The notes beneath the pieces are model-generated. The model did not search any database and was not told where the DNA came from. It was given only the letters and a program-made list of their open reading frames with translations. The position numbers and the translations under genes are program-made. A stretch of 64,000 nt of DNA from Frigoriglobus tundricola (lineage in GTDB: Bacteria > Planctomycetota > Planctomycetia > Gemmatales > Gemmataceae), in NCBI RefSeq assembly GCF_013128195.2, contig NZ_CP053452.2, forward strand, positions 7,316,001-7,380,000, read 5' to 3'. Shown piece after piece: positions 42,631 to 51,062 of the stretch. How positions within the stretch are numbered: position 1 is the stretch's first letter; the number at the start of each line of letters is the position of its first letter.

Positions 42631-43578
42631 TCAGTCGGCATGACCGCGGCCGCCCGGCTCCTGCGATTCGGTGGCCGCGCCTTCCGGTCCGAAGAACATC
42701 CCGCACGAAGCGGCCACGTCAAACCCCACTCGGGCGATCACACCAACTCGGGCGTTCGGCAGGCGCGAGCGGTAGATCGTGGCGTTGCGCTCGATGACGT
42801 CTTCCGCTGGTTCAACCCCGTGTCGCGCCGGATCGAACGGGTTGTACCGGACGATGTTGACGTTCACCGCCAGTTGCCGCTCTTCGAGCGCGTCGCAGAT
42901 CGCGTGCACGTCGCCCTCGGAATCGTTTTCCCCGGCGATGTACGCGTGGTGGAGCGTGACGATTTTCTGACTGTTTCGCTGCCAGGACGCCAGTCGGTCG
43001 AGGGCCGGTCCGGCGGCCAGTGCTTTGGGCAACCAGCGGCGCCGGAACCGCTCGCTCACGCTGTAAATGGAGTAATGGATCTCGGGGTGGTGGACGACGA
43101 AGATCTCTTCCAGGGGGCGGTCCGCACGGTCCCGCGGATAAATAGTCGAGATCAAGTGGCGGGGGCGCAGCCCGAGCGCGACGGCCATTCGCGACAGCTC
43201 CCCGAGCAGGCCGTCGGCGTCTGCCAGTAGCGCCCGGTTGGCCAGCGGCTCGCCCCTGGCCATGAAGTTGAAGTGGACGGTCCGCGCTGGGGGCCCCTCG
43301 CGCCGGTAGTGCGCGAGGACCATCTGCGCCTGCTCGATCATCTCACCGATGGTTGCGTCGCGGAGGCGCGTCTGGCCGGTGGCCGTCAGGTGGCACATGC
43401 GGCACCCTTGCGCGCACCCGGTCTGCGACGACAGGTAGACGACGAAGTACTCCGCACACCGCCGGACGTACCGGGCCTCAACCCGCCCCACATCGGCAAC
43501 CCGGTCCCAGTTCACCGAAGCGTCTTGTGCGCTCCGGTGCGCCGAGAATTCGGTTTCGGGAAAGAGCGAGAGTTGCAT
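42631..43578 (-). CDS. RlmN/Cfr-like radical SAM protein without the usual N-terminal domain
   Basis: The 315-residue product has a radical SAM CxxxCxxC cluster in SSQTGCAQGCRMCHLTATGQ (Cys55, Cys59, Cys62), the same context as RlmN/Cfr. GEPL (MARGEPLANRALL) follows, and ARVGFDVAASCGMFFG at the C-terminus gives the conserved acceptor-like Cys292. RlmN normally has about 100 residues before the cluster and a second catalytic Cys seven residues before the first cluster Cys. Here that position is Tyr48. It may therefore methylate RNA or protein differently. It is divergent from the AbiEii-like gene. Confidence 0.85.
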   Translation of the reverse strand: MQLSLFPETEFSAHRSAQDASVNWDRVADVGRVEARYVRRCAEYFVVYLSSQTGCAQGCRMCHLTATGQTRLRDATIGEMIEQAQMVLAHYRREGPPARTVHFNFMARGEPLANRALLADADGLLGELSRMAVALGLRPRHLISTIYPRDRADRPLEEIFVVHHPEIHYSIYSVSERFRRRWLPKALAAGPALDRLASWQRNSQKIVTLHHAYIAGENDSEGDVHAICDALEERQLAVNVNIVRYNPFDPARHGVEPAEDVIERNATIYRSRLPNARVGVIARVGFDVAASCGMFFGPEGAATESQEPGGRGHAD

Positions 43579-43682
43579 GCGATCCTCCGTAACAACTCCT
43601 CACATTCTCCTGCGGGGCGGGGCGATTGCAAGCTCCGCTGCGTGCATAGCAGGCGTCCGGCGGGACGGTTACACTCTCCCAT

Positions 43683-44486
43683 ATGAGGACCACGGCGATC
43701 TCACCGACCGACCTCCGCCACCGGCTGCTCGAGGGGGTCCTCTTGCGCCTCGCCCGGCACCCGAGTGCCGGTGACTTCGTTGTTCGCGGCGGGGTGCTCC
43801 TGCGTCAGTGGTTCCGGCCCGCCCCGCGGCCGGCGGACGATCTGGATCTCGTGGCGACGTTCCCGTTCAGCGCTGCGGAGGCGGGGCGGCGTTTCCTCCC
43901 CGTACTCGCGGACTCGGCCGTCGAAGACGGGGTGCGTTTCGACCACGAAGCGGTCCGCGTCGAGGGGATCTTTCTGGAAACGGGCAGCCCCGGCGTGCGC
44001 GTCTTCATCTCCGGTACGTTTGCGGGTCACGAGGACGACTTTCACGTGGACGTCACGTCCGGGCCGCAACCTCGGCCCGCTCCCGTGTGCGGCGCGGTCG
44101 CGACCGCGAGCGGTGCGGACGCGCGGCTCTGGGTGTGCCGGCCGGAGTGCATCGTCGCGCAGAAGGTGCAGGCCCTGCGGCACCTGGGCCAGTTGTGTTG
44201 GCGACAGAAGGATCTCAACGACCTCCGCCTCCTGCTCGCCCGCGTCCCGGTGGACGGCGCCGAGTTGCGGACCGCGCTCGCGGCGTACCTGGCGGACCTG
44301 GGGGGCTCGCTCGACGACATTCCGACCCTGTTCGGGCCGGAATCGTGGTGGGGGATGAAACTGTCCGCGGCCCGCTGGCTGGACTTCACACGCGCGTCGG
44401 CGGGCCGGGACGTGCCGAAAGATCTGACCGGCGTCGTGGCCGAGATTCGGGACCGATTGGCTTCCCTCCTGGAGGGCACAGAATGA
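43683..44486 (+). CDS. AbiEii/AbiGii toxin-family nucleotidyltransferase
   Basis: The 267-residue product has the MNT-fold signature FVVRGGVLLRQWFRPAPRP, then ADDLDLVATF, with the DxD metal-binding acidic pair. The typical later motif has a Lys and acidic residues (CIVAQKVQALRHLGQL, RQKDLNDLRLLLARV). AbiEii is the toxin of abortive-infection systems and transfers nucleotides to tRNA or uses GTP. The stop overlaps the next ATG by the sequence ATGA, so the TIGR02996-LRR gene is translated with it. The usual AbiEi antitoxin gene is not adjacent. Confidence 0.75.
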   Translation: MRTTAISPTDLRHRLLEGVLLRLARHPSAGDFVVRGGVLLRQWFRPAPRPADDLDLVATFPFSAAEAGRRFLPVLADSAVEDGVRFDHEAVRVEGIFLETGSPGVRVFISGTFAGHEDDFHVDVTSGPQPRPAPVCGAVATASGADARLWVCRPECIVAQKVQALRHLGQLCWRQKDLNDLRLLLARVPVDGAELRTALAAYLADLGGSLDDIPTLFGPESWWGMKLSAARWLDFTRASAGRDVPKDLTGVVAEIRDRLASLLEGTE

Positions 44487-46021
44487 GTGGGGTGTCCGGC
44501 GGCTTCCTCGACTACATCGTCGCGAACATCGATGAGGACACGCCGCGCCTGGCCTTCGCCGACTGGCACGAGGAACACGACCGGCCCGAGCGCGCGGAGT
44601 TCATCCGCGTGCAGGTCCAGCGGGCGCGGTTGCCCGCCTGGGACGCCGCCCAGATCCGCCTGCGCATCCGCGAACAGGAGCTCCTGATCCGGTACGGGGA
44701 GCAGTGGCTCGCGGAAGTGCCGGTCATCGAGGGGGCACGGTGGGAGGGGTTCCGCCGGGGCGTTGTCGCCGAGGTGTCGTTCGCCAGCTACGAGGCGATG
44801 CGGAAGGGCGCTCGCGCCTGTCGGGCCGTGGCCCCGGTCGAGGCGGTAACGGTCCGGTGGCCCCGCCGCCGCGAGGGCCGCCAAACCGTCGACCCGATCG
44901 CCGAGTTGCGCGAGCTGACCCTCACGGGGAACCCCGACTACGACGCGTTCGATTGGGTGGCCGAGTCGCCGCAGTTGTCCACGCTCCGCACCCTGACCGT
45001 CCGCAGCCTGTGGGGCGACTCACTCGCCCGGCTGGTGGCTTCGCCCCACTTGACCAATCTGAAGTCGCTGCGCTTGCCCTCGAACAACCTTGGTAACCCC
45101 GGCCTGCGCGCCATTTCGCAAGCCGCCACCCTCACCGCCCTGGAGGAACTCGACTTTTCTTCGCTGGCGCGGCACGAGAGGTACATTCACGACCCGGTCA
45201 TCCGCGCGGCGGGGATGCGGGCCCTGATGGACTGGCCCGGTATGGCGAGCGTTCGCACGTTGAACCTGAACGGCAACGACATGAGCCGGGACGGGTTGCG
45301 GGCGCTGCTCCGCTCGCCGCACGCGGCGGGCATCAAGGCGCTCTCTTTGCGCGACACCCGGCTCGACGGCCAAGCGCTGGGGGAACTGGACGCCGCCAAC
45401 TCCCAACTGCGGCTGGACGTACTCGACCTGGGCCAGAACGTCCTCAAGGACCTCGGCGCGGAGTCCGTCGCGCTGGCCCCGTGCCTGCGCGAGTTGAAGG
45501 CGCTCCGGCTCGACCGGTGCGAGATTCGACTGTCCGGAGCCCGCCTGTTCGTCAAAAAGGCGTTCTTTCTCAACCACCTTCGAACGCTCGACGTCGGGCA
45601 CAACCACTTCGGTTCGGGCGGGTTGGAAGCGCTGCTCGCGCGGGGGCCGGAGGCGCTCCACACGCTCCACATGCGCGACAACGACCTCTTCGACGGCGGG
45701 GCCGAGGTGTTGGCCGAGTCACCGGCGTCGAACGGCCTCGTCGAGTTGGACCTGAGCCAGAACCAGCTCAAGGACGCCGCGGCACGGACCCTGGGGCGAA
45801 CGGGGAACCTGCAGGGGCTCCTGGTCTTGCGCCTGGCGGATAATGCGATCACCGGAGCCGGGGCCGCGGCTCTCCGCTCCTCGCCCCTCGGCCGTCGCTT
45901 GGGGGTACTGGAGTTCCTGGACGAGCCGCCGGCCCCGCCCCCGCGCGATGAGCCGGCCCCGACCGGCCCGCCCGAGCTGCCTCCGTTCGAGTTCGAGGGC
46001 GGCGACCCGATCCCCTTTTGA
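44483..46021 (+). CDS. TIGR02996 plus leucine-rich-repeat protein
   Basis: The 512-residue product begins with TIGR02996 (IDEDTPRLAFADWHEEHDRP and AEFIRVQVQRARL). The rest holds leucine-rich repeats of ribonuclease-inhibitor type (LRTLTVRSLWGDSLARLVAS, LKSLRLPSNNLGNPGLRAIS, LRTLDVGHNHFGSGGLEAL, GLLVLRLADNAITGAGAAAL). It ends in a Pro/Glu-rich tail. No signal peptide, so cytosolic, which suggests protein binding. ATG at 44483 overlaps the AbiEii-like stop by four bases, hence co-translation and likely linked function. An antitoxin or sensor role is only an inference. Confidence 0.85.
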   Translation: MSGVSGGFLDYIVANIDEDTPRLAFADWHEEHDRPERAEFIRVQVQRARLPAWDAAQIRLRIREQELLIRYGEQWLAEVPVIEGARWEGFRRGVVAEVSFASYEAMRKGARACRAVAPVEAVTVRWPRRREGRQTVDPIAELRELTLTGNPDYDAFDWVAESPQLSTLRTLTVRSLWGDSLARLVASPHLTNLKSLRLPSNNLGNPGLRAISQAATLTALEELDFSSLARHERYIHDPVIRAAGMRALMDWPGMASVRTLNLNGNDMSRDGLRALLRSPHAAGIKALSLRDTRLDGQALGELDAANSQLRLDVLDLGQNVLKDLGAESVALAPCLRELKALRLDRCEIRLSGARLFVKKAFFLNHLRTLDVGHNHFGSGGLEALLARGPEALHTLHMRDNDLFDGGAEVLAESPASNGLVELDLSQNQLKDAAARTLGRTGNLQGLLVLRLADNAITGAGAAALRSSPLGRRLGVLEFLDEPPAPPPRDEPAPTGPPELPPFEFEGGDPIPF

Positions 46022-46235
46022 GACCTCCGGGGCGATGATCCGTTGTTCGGAACCGTCAGAGAGACGGTTACGTCCCCGGCTTCTGTTGGGCGCGACAGGC
46101 CGAAACGTTGACCCACAACGGCTCCCGTAACAACCCGAACGGTGCGAAGTCCGCACGCGGCGCTCCGGGGGCGGCCGCCACGCTGGGACCGATGCGGGCG
46201 GGCGTCCCTTCGGGAGGAGCGCCGCCCAGCCGGAA

Positions 46236-48689
46236 TCATTTCAGTTCGGTGTCGCGAACGGGCTTGCCGTCCCGGAAGGATTTGAGCATTCGTTCTCGGA
46301 CCGCGCGGTCCGGGGGGCGATCGGAGGGGGACAGCTCGATCGCCTTTTGCTCCACCTCCAGGGCACGGGCGAACTGTCCGTCGGACGCGTAGGCGATGGC
46401 GAGGAGGTCGAGGAGCGCGGGCTCGCGTTCGCCGCTCGCCCGGCACACGGCCCGCGCGAGGCACACGGCCACCTTTTCCTCGCGGGCGGCCGGATTTTGG
46501 TGGGCCGCTAACCGGAACGCCGTGCGAGCACACTGTCGCAGCCCGTCCGCGTCGGCCTGAGCGGCCCGGAACTCGTCCGCGGCTCCCGGCAGCCCCTGGG
46601 CGACCAGGACCGAGCCCAGCGCGGCGTGAAACCGTGCGGCCCCCGGGCGCAGTTGCGCGGCCCGACGGTACGCCCCGGCGGCCCGGTCCTGGGTTCCGAG
46701 TACCTCCCAGGTGAGCCCGAGTTCGAACCACAGTTCGGGATCGTCCGGCTTGAGCCCGGTCGCCGCCTCCAGCACCGGCACCGCGTCCTGGGGGCGCCCC
46801 CGTCGGCGCAGCAACAGCCCGAGAGCGGACCGCGGGGCCACAGCGGTCGCGTCCACCCGGGCGGCCGTCCGGAACAGGTCGGCCGCCTCGTCCGGCTGGC
46901 CCAACTGCTCCATCAGGAACCCGAGGTTGATGTACCCGTCGGGCGCGTCCGGGGCGGCGCAGACCGCGGACCGGAACCGGGCCCGTGCTTCGTCCAGGAG
47001 CCCGAGTTCCGCGAGCGCGATTCCCATATTGTTGTCGAGGTCCACGGACTCGTACCCGGCCGCACGGGCCGCTCGGAAGTCCGCCACGGCATCGGCGGGG
47101 CGGCCCGCGCGGGCGCACGCGGTGCCCCTCTCCGTGAGCATTTGCGGGTCGTTGGGGCGCAGCTTCAGCGCGGCTGTGAGCGCGGCGGCGGCCGAGGCGG
47201 GGTCGTTGCGGCGGCGCTGCACCCGGCCCAGTTGCCACCAGGCGTCGGCGAACTGCGGGGCGGTTTCGGTGGCCGTTGTGAGACGGGCGGCGGCTTCGTC
47301 CAGTTGGCCGCGGTCCGCGAGCAGGCAGCCCAGAAGGAAGTTCGCCACTTCGTCCCGCGGGTGGAATTCCAGACCGGCGCGGAAGTGCCGAATGGCGTCG
47401 TCGGTTCGGCCCTCCTCGGCCCGGATCTTGCCCAGGTGGAAGTGCGCCCGGTGGTTGCGGGCCGTGACCGCCAGGGTGTGTTCCCACAGCGCCTCGCTGG
47501 TCTTCCAGTGTTCCACCTGTGCCCGTGCGACGAACCCGGACGCCCCGACCGCGAGAACCGCGACGCCCGCCGGCACCCAACGGCTCCGTTCGGTCAAGGC
47601 GCGAACGCCCCAGCAGACCGCGACCAGTAAGCCGATGAGGGGCAGGTACGCGTACCGGTCGGCCATCGCGTGCCCGCCGACCTGGATGAGCCCGCTCATG
47701 GGCAAGAGGGCCACGACGAACCACGACCAACCGACAAGCAGGTACGGCAGCCGCTCCCGGGTTCGCACTGCCAGGACGGACAGGGCGACCAGGAGCAGGG
47801 CGGAACCGACCGCGGTCTCGCTCGGCAACGACCTGCCCGGGTGCGGGTAGAACGGGGCCAGGTCGTTCGGGTAAACGGCCCTTCGGAGGTACTCCGCGTA
47901 CGACACGGCACCGTTCTTCAGGCGCGACTCGATCGAACGGCTACCGGACGTGGGGAGCGCCCCGACCGAGTCCTCTGCCACGATCGTGACCACCCCGATC
48001 GCGACCGCGAGCCCGACGAGGGGCAGTTTTTCGCCAGCGAGTTGCCGCCAGCTCCGGCCGCCGGTCGCCGCCGTTCCCGCGCGCCGGAGGGGCCAGTAGT
48101 CCAACAGTAGCAGCAAGAGCGGCAGGCTCACGAAAACCGGTTTGGCCAGCAGGCTCAGTGTGTACGCCCCGACCATCACGCCGTACCGCGCGAGCCCGGG
48201 CGCGCGGACGTAGGCGCCATATGCCCCGACCGCTATGAGTCCGAAGAACATGCTCAAGAGCCCTTTGCGCTCGCTCACCCAGGCCACCGTCTCGACATTC
48301 AGGGGGTGAACCGCGAACAGCGCCGCAACCGCGGCGCTCGGCCCGCGCGCGCCGGTCAGCGACGTGAGGACCCCGTAGACGAGGAGCACGTTCCCGCAAT
48401 GGAGGAGGAGGTTCGTCAGGTGGAACCGGGCCGGGTTCAGGCCGAACAGTTCGGTGTCGAGTTGGAGCGACATCCAAGTGAGGGGGTGCCACAACCCGAA
48501 CTTGCCGGTCCACGCCCAGGACACGTTATCCGCAGTGAGTCCGCCGGTGACCGCGGGGTTGGTCAGCACGTACATCGGGTCGTCGTAGGTGACGAACTCG
48601 CAGCCGAGGACGCCAGCGAACACGCTCGCGGTGAGTGCGACGAGCCCCAAGCAGACAAGTCCGTCGAGGCGGTTGGCGCGCGGGGACAT
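46236..48689 (-). CDS. Polytopic membrane protein with TPR domain (TMTC-like)
   Basis: The 817-residue product has an N-terminal multi-pass region of about 380 residues. Its first loop reads VLGCEFVTYDDPMYVLTNPA, then WHPLTWMSLQLDTELFGLNP with HLTNLLLHCGNVLLVYGVL, as in TMTC/GT39-like O-mannosyltransferases. About twelve tetratricopeptide repeats follow (AHFHLGKIRAEEGRTDDAIR, NMGIALAELGLLDEARARFR, LYIAYASDGQFARALE-type). Eukaryotic TMTC proteins have exactly this order. A role in protein O-glycosylation on the periplasmic side is inferred. The C-terminal repeats run to the stop at 46236. Confidence 0.88.
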   Translation of the reverse strand: MSPRANRLDGLVCLGLVALTASVFAGVLGCEFVTYDDPMYVLTNPAVTGGLTADNVSWAWTGKFGLWHPLTWMSLQLDTELFGLNPARFHLTNLLLHCGNVLLVYGVLTSLTGARGPSAAVAALFAVHPLNVETVAWVSERKGLLSMFFGLIAVGAYGAYVRAPGLARYGVMVGAYTLSLLAKPVFVSLPLLLLLLDYWPLRRAGTAATGGRSWRQLAGEKLPLVGLAVAIGVVTIVAEDSVGALPTSGSRSIESRLKNGAVSYAEYLRRAVYPNDLAPFYPHPGRSLPSETAVGSALLLVALSVLAVRTRERLPYLLVGWSWFVVALLPMSGLIQVGGHAMADRYAYLPLIGLLVAVCWGVRALTERSRWVPAGVAVLAVGASGFVARAQVEHWKTSEALWEHTLAVTARNHRAHFHLGKIRAEEGRTDDAIRHFRAGLEFHPRDEVANFLLGCLLADRGQLDEAAARLTTATETAPQFADAWWQLGRVQRRRNDPASAAAALTAALKLRPNDPQMLTERGTACARAGRPADAVADFRAARAAGYESVDLDNNMGIALAELGLLDEARARFRSAVCAAPDAPDGYINLGFLMEQLGQPDEAADLFRTAARVDATAVAPRSALGLLLRRRGRPQDAVPVLEAATGLKPDDPELWFELGLTWEVLGTQDRAAGAYRRAAQLRPGAARFHAALGSVLVAQGLPGAADEFRAAQADADGLRQCARTAFRLAAHQNPAAREEKVAVCLARAVCRASGEREPALLDLLAIAYASDGQFARALEVEQKAIELSPSDRPPDRAVRERMLKSFRDGKPVRDTELK

Positions 48690-49152
48690 GCTCTGCGGCT
48701 CGCGGGTGAAGGTATTTGGAGTTTGCTATGCTCGCCCCGCGGGAACGGTAACGCAGGGGCTAAAATGGACGCCAACTTTCACGGAGCCCTCACCGATCGC
48801 TCACCGAACGGCGGCCGCGCGGCGGCTCTGTCACAAATCTTCATGCGATGTTTACCGAGGAAGCCCGCCGGGGCCGTGGGCGCGCGCCAGGAGCCCCCCA
48901 ACGTGATCGGAAGTGCCGTAGGGCGATCGGCGCGGCACGATTCCGGCCGATCGGTCGACCGGCCGACCCTTCCGGCAGTTGGTTCCTGTGAGCCCGTGAA
49001 CCCCGGCCCCGTTTCGTGCCGTAATCGTGTGGTGCAAGGGCGGTCAGTGACTCCGCGCGGCCGACGATTCTTGATTCCACTGGTCGCGCGGTGCGCGCCG
49101 GCTATCATACCAGTCTAAACTCGTGGGTTACGAATTCTGTCAAGGTTGAGTC
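48690..49152. other. Divergent intergenic region upstream of rplU
   Basis: 463 bases between the TMTC-like gene (minus) and rplU (plus). The rplU promoter must be within it; a tatcat element lies at about 49103-49108 but lacks a well-spaced -35. Open frames crossing it are Arg/Pro-rich without a family motif. No RNA gene was recognised. Confidence 0.4.
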
Positions 49153-49518
49153 ATGTACGCGATTTTTGAAGACGGCTCCAGGCAGTACCGGGTCGAAGAG
49201 GGCGCCCTGGTCGTGATCGACCACCGCGAAGCGAACGCGGGCCAGCGCCTGGAACTGAGCAAGGTGCTACTGCTGTCGAGCGGCGCGGACACGCTCATCG
49301 GCCAGCCGCTCGTGGCCGGCGCGCGGGTGCTGGCCGAAGTCGTGGACTTCCCCCGCGTCAAAACGATGACGCAGAAGTTCCGCCGGCGCAAGAACTACCG
49401 GCGACTGAAGGGGCACACGCAGCCCCACGTCCGCGTGAAGATCACGCACATCCTGAAGGCCGGTGACGCGACCCCGGCCGAAACGCCGAAGACCGAGCCG
49501 ACCCCGGCCGCGAGCTAA
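49153..49518 (+). CDS. rplU: 50S ribosomal protein L21
   Basis: The 121-residue product begins MYAIFEDGSRQYRVEEGALV and contains VLLLSSGADTLIGQPLV, the basic KFRRRKNYRRLKGHTQPHV and HILKAG, the order of bL21. It binds 23S rRNA domain with L20. The C-terminal extension after residue 105 (TPAETPKTEPTPAAS) is Pro/Thr-rich and not usual. rpmA (L27), the normal neighbour, is absent: an inverted repeat and a small lipoprotein gene follow. Confidence 0.96.
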   Translation: MYAIFEDGSRQYRVEEGALVVIDHREANAGQRLELSKVLLLSSGADTLIGQPLVAGARVLAEVVDFPRVKTMTQKFRRRKNYRRLKGHTQPHVRVKITHILKAGDATPAETPKTEPTPAAS

Positions 49519-49541
49519 CCTGCCCGAACCAAGGCACTACG

Positions 49542-49584
49542 GCGGCGCCCGCGCCAAGCGAACCGAGCTTGGCGCGGGCGCCGC
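49542..49584 (+). terminator. rplU terminator-like inverted repeat
   Basis: Perfect 18-bp arms (49542-49559 and 49567-49584) with a 7-base loop start 23 bases after the rplU stop and end 19 bases before the next start codon. Very GC-rich, no T-run. Confidence 0.75.
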
Positions 49585-49603
49585 GCGTCGCTATTTGCGG
49601 CTC

Positions 49604-49840
49604 ATGCGCCGCTTCCTCCCCCAATTCTGTCTCGCGCTCGGCTGTCTCGCGCTCGCCGGGTGTACGAACGCCCCGGTCGCGGGGTTTCTCGATTCCTGCT
49701 TCCCGTGCCGAACGAAACAAGGTACGGGAGAAGGTGGCGGGCCGGGTGTCGATGTCACGCCGCGGCCGACGCCCGACACGAACCGTCCCGATCCGCCGCC
49801 CGGCCCGGGGCCGCTCCCCCCACCGGACTTTGGTAAGTAA
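49604..49840 (+). CDS. Small lipoprotein
   Basis: The 78-residue product has a lipoprotein signal (RRFLPQFCLALGCLALAGC, lipobox LAGC). The mature part is short, with Cys residues in FLDSCFPCRTKQG and a Pro/Gly-rich tail (TPRPTPDTNRPDPPPGPG). No family known. It lies between rplU and the CHAD gene, convergent with the latter, whose stop is only two bases away. Confidence 0.7.
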   Translation: MRRFLPQFCLALGCLALAGCTNAPVAGFLDSCFPCRTKQGTGEGGGPGVDVTPRPTPDTNRPDPPPGPGPLPPPDFGK

Positions 49841-49842
49841 CG

Positions 49843-50808
49843 TCAGGTTGTGGCTGTGACGGTGACCGCGGCCACTTCGAGCTTGAGCCCCGCCATCAGG
49901 TCCAGCCACTCCTTTCGCCAAGTGGCAAACGCCTTCTTCCCCGCCGGTACCTGCGCGCGAAGGGTCGCCGCGAGACCGTCGATGCCCTTGCGGATGCGGG
50001 GCAGGTGCTTCGGCAGCACCGTCTGCACCGAACCGCGGATCCCGGCCAGACGCTCCGCCCCGACGGTCGCGTCCTGCACCCCGCCGAGCAGTTCCTGCGC
50101 GTGTTCGACCGCCGGGTAGAGGGTGTCCTTCATTCCCTGCGGGAAACAATCGGCGAAGATCTCGATGGCGTAGCGGAGCCGCTTGCCGACGATCCGCAGT
50201 GCGTGCATCGCTTCGGCCTCGCTCGGGTTCGACTCCACGCCCGTCGTGAACTCGCGGAACAGCGCCCCCAATTGTTGGGCGGCGAGGGCGCCGAAGTCCG
50301 CCGGCTGCGGGTCGTCGGCGTCACCCTCCGGCGCGCGGGCGCGGCCGGGTAACTCTGTACTCTGTTCAGCGAATAACGGCCCGGCATCGGCCGCGGCCGC
50401 CACGAGCCGGGTCTGCGCCGCGGTCCGCTCACCGATGGCGTAGCCGAGGAGGAAGTCGAGCGCGGGTTTCCCGGCGGCCGATGCGAGCGGTTTGGCGTCG
50501 GAGAGGGAGGCGAGGAACACGTCCCAGTCGCGGGCGTCCCCGGCCGCGCGGCGGAGCTGCCGCAGGGTGCCCTTCGTTGCTTTGAGGAGCCGGCGCGGCA
50601 GCGCGTCGGCGAACACGCGGAGCGCGGCCGCAGCGCGGCGCGTGCCCACGCGCAACTGGTGAACGTACTCCGCGTCCTCCTGCGCCCGCTCAACGGCCAG
50701 TGGCAAGTAGTGCCGCACCACCGCGAAGCGGGCCGTGAGGACGGTCGTCGCCGCGTCGGCGATCGGCGCGTTCGGCTTGAGCCCCTCGATCCATTTCCCG
50801 TCTGCCAT
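49843..50808 (-). CDS. CHAD domain protein
   Basis: The 321-residue product is a CHAD domain: VHQLRVGTRRAAAALRVFAD at the N-terminal part and MHALRIVGKRLRYAIEIFAD later. The regularly spaced His, Arg and Lys residues bind polyphosphate. CHAD proteins attach to polyphosphate granules and are often paired with CYTH triphosphatases; no CYTH is nearby. The C-terminal helices (LRAQVPAGKKAFATWRKEWL) are less conserved. It follows the dynamin-like pair by 254 bases on the same strand and may share regulation, though a separate promoter is possible. Confidence 0.88.
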   Translation of the reverse strand: MADGKWIEGLKPNAPIADAATTVLTARFAVVRHYLPLAVERAQEDAEYVHQLRVGTRRAAAALRVFADALPRRLLKATKGTLRQLRRAAGDARDWDVFLASLSDAKPLASAAGKPALDFLLGYAIGERTAAQTRLVAAAADAGPLFAEQSTELPGRARAPEGDADDPQPADFGALAAQQLGALFREFTTGVESNPSEAEAMHALRIVGKRLRYAIEIFADCFPQGMKDTLYPAVEHAQELLGGVQDATVGAERLAGIRGSVQTVLPKHLPRIRKGIDGLAATLRAQVPAGKKAFATWRKEWLDLMAGLKLEVAAVTVTATT

Positions 50809-51062
50809 GTGTGTCGCCTTCTCGATGTGGTCCCGCCGGGCCGCGCGGTCCCGTTCGTCCAGTGGGTGCGGAGCCGTTTTTCGTACCGAGTCGTGTTGCG
50901 GTCTTTCTGGAGCCGGCCGCTGTGAGGCCGGAGCGACACGATTCCCGGTGCCCCGGCCCGACGGGGGCCGGCTACAGACGACGTGTCGGCACCGACCGGC
51001 CGACGCCGTTACGGGTCAACACGAATGTGTGTCGCGGGCGCGGACCGCACTCCGCTCACGGT

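Noticed and set aside
49070..49110. sigma70 promoter of rplU (ttgatt ... tatcat)
   Set aside because: The spacing is about 26 bases, too long for a usual -35/-10 pair.
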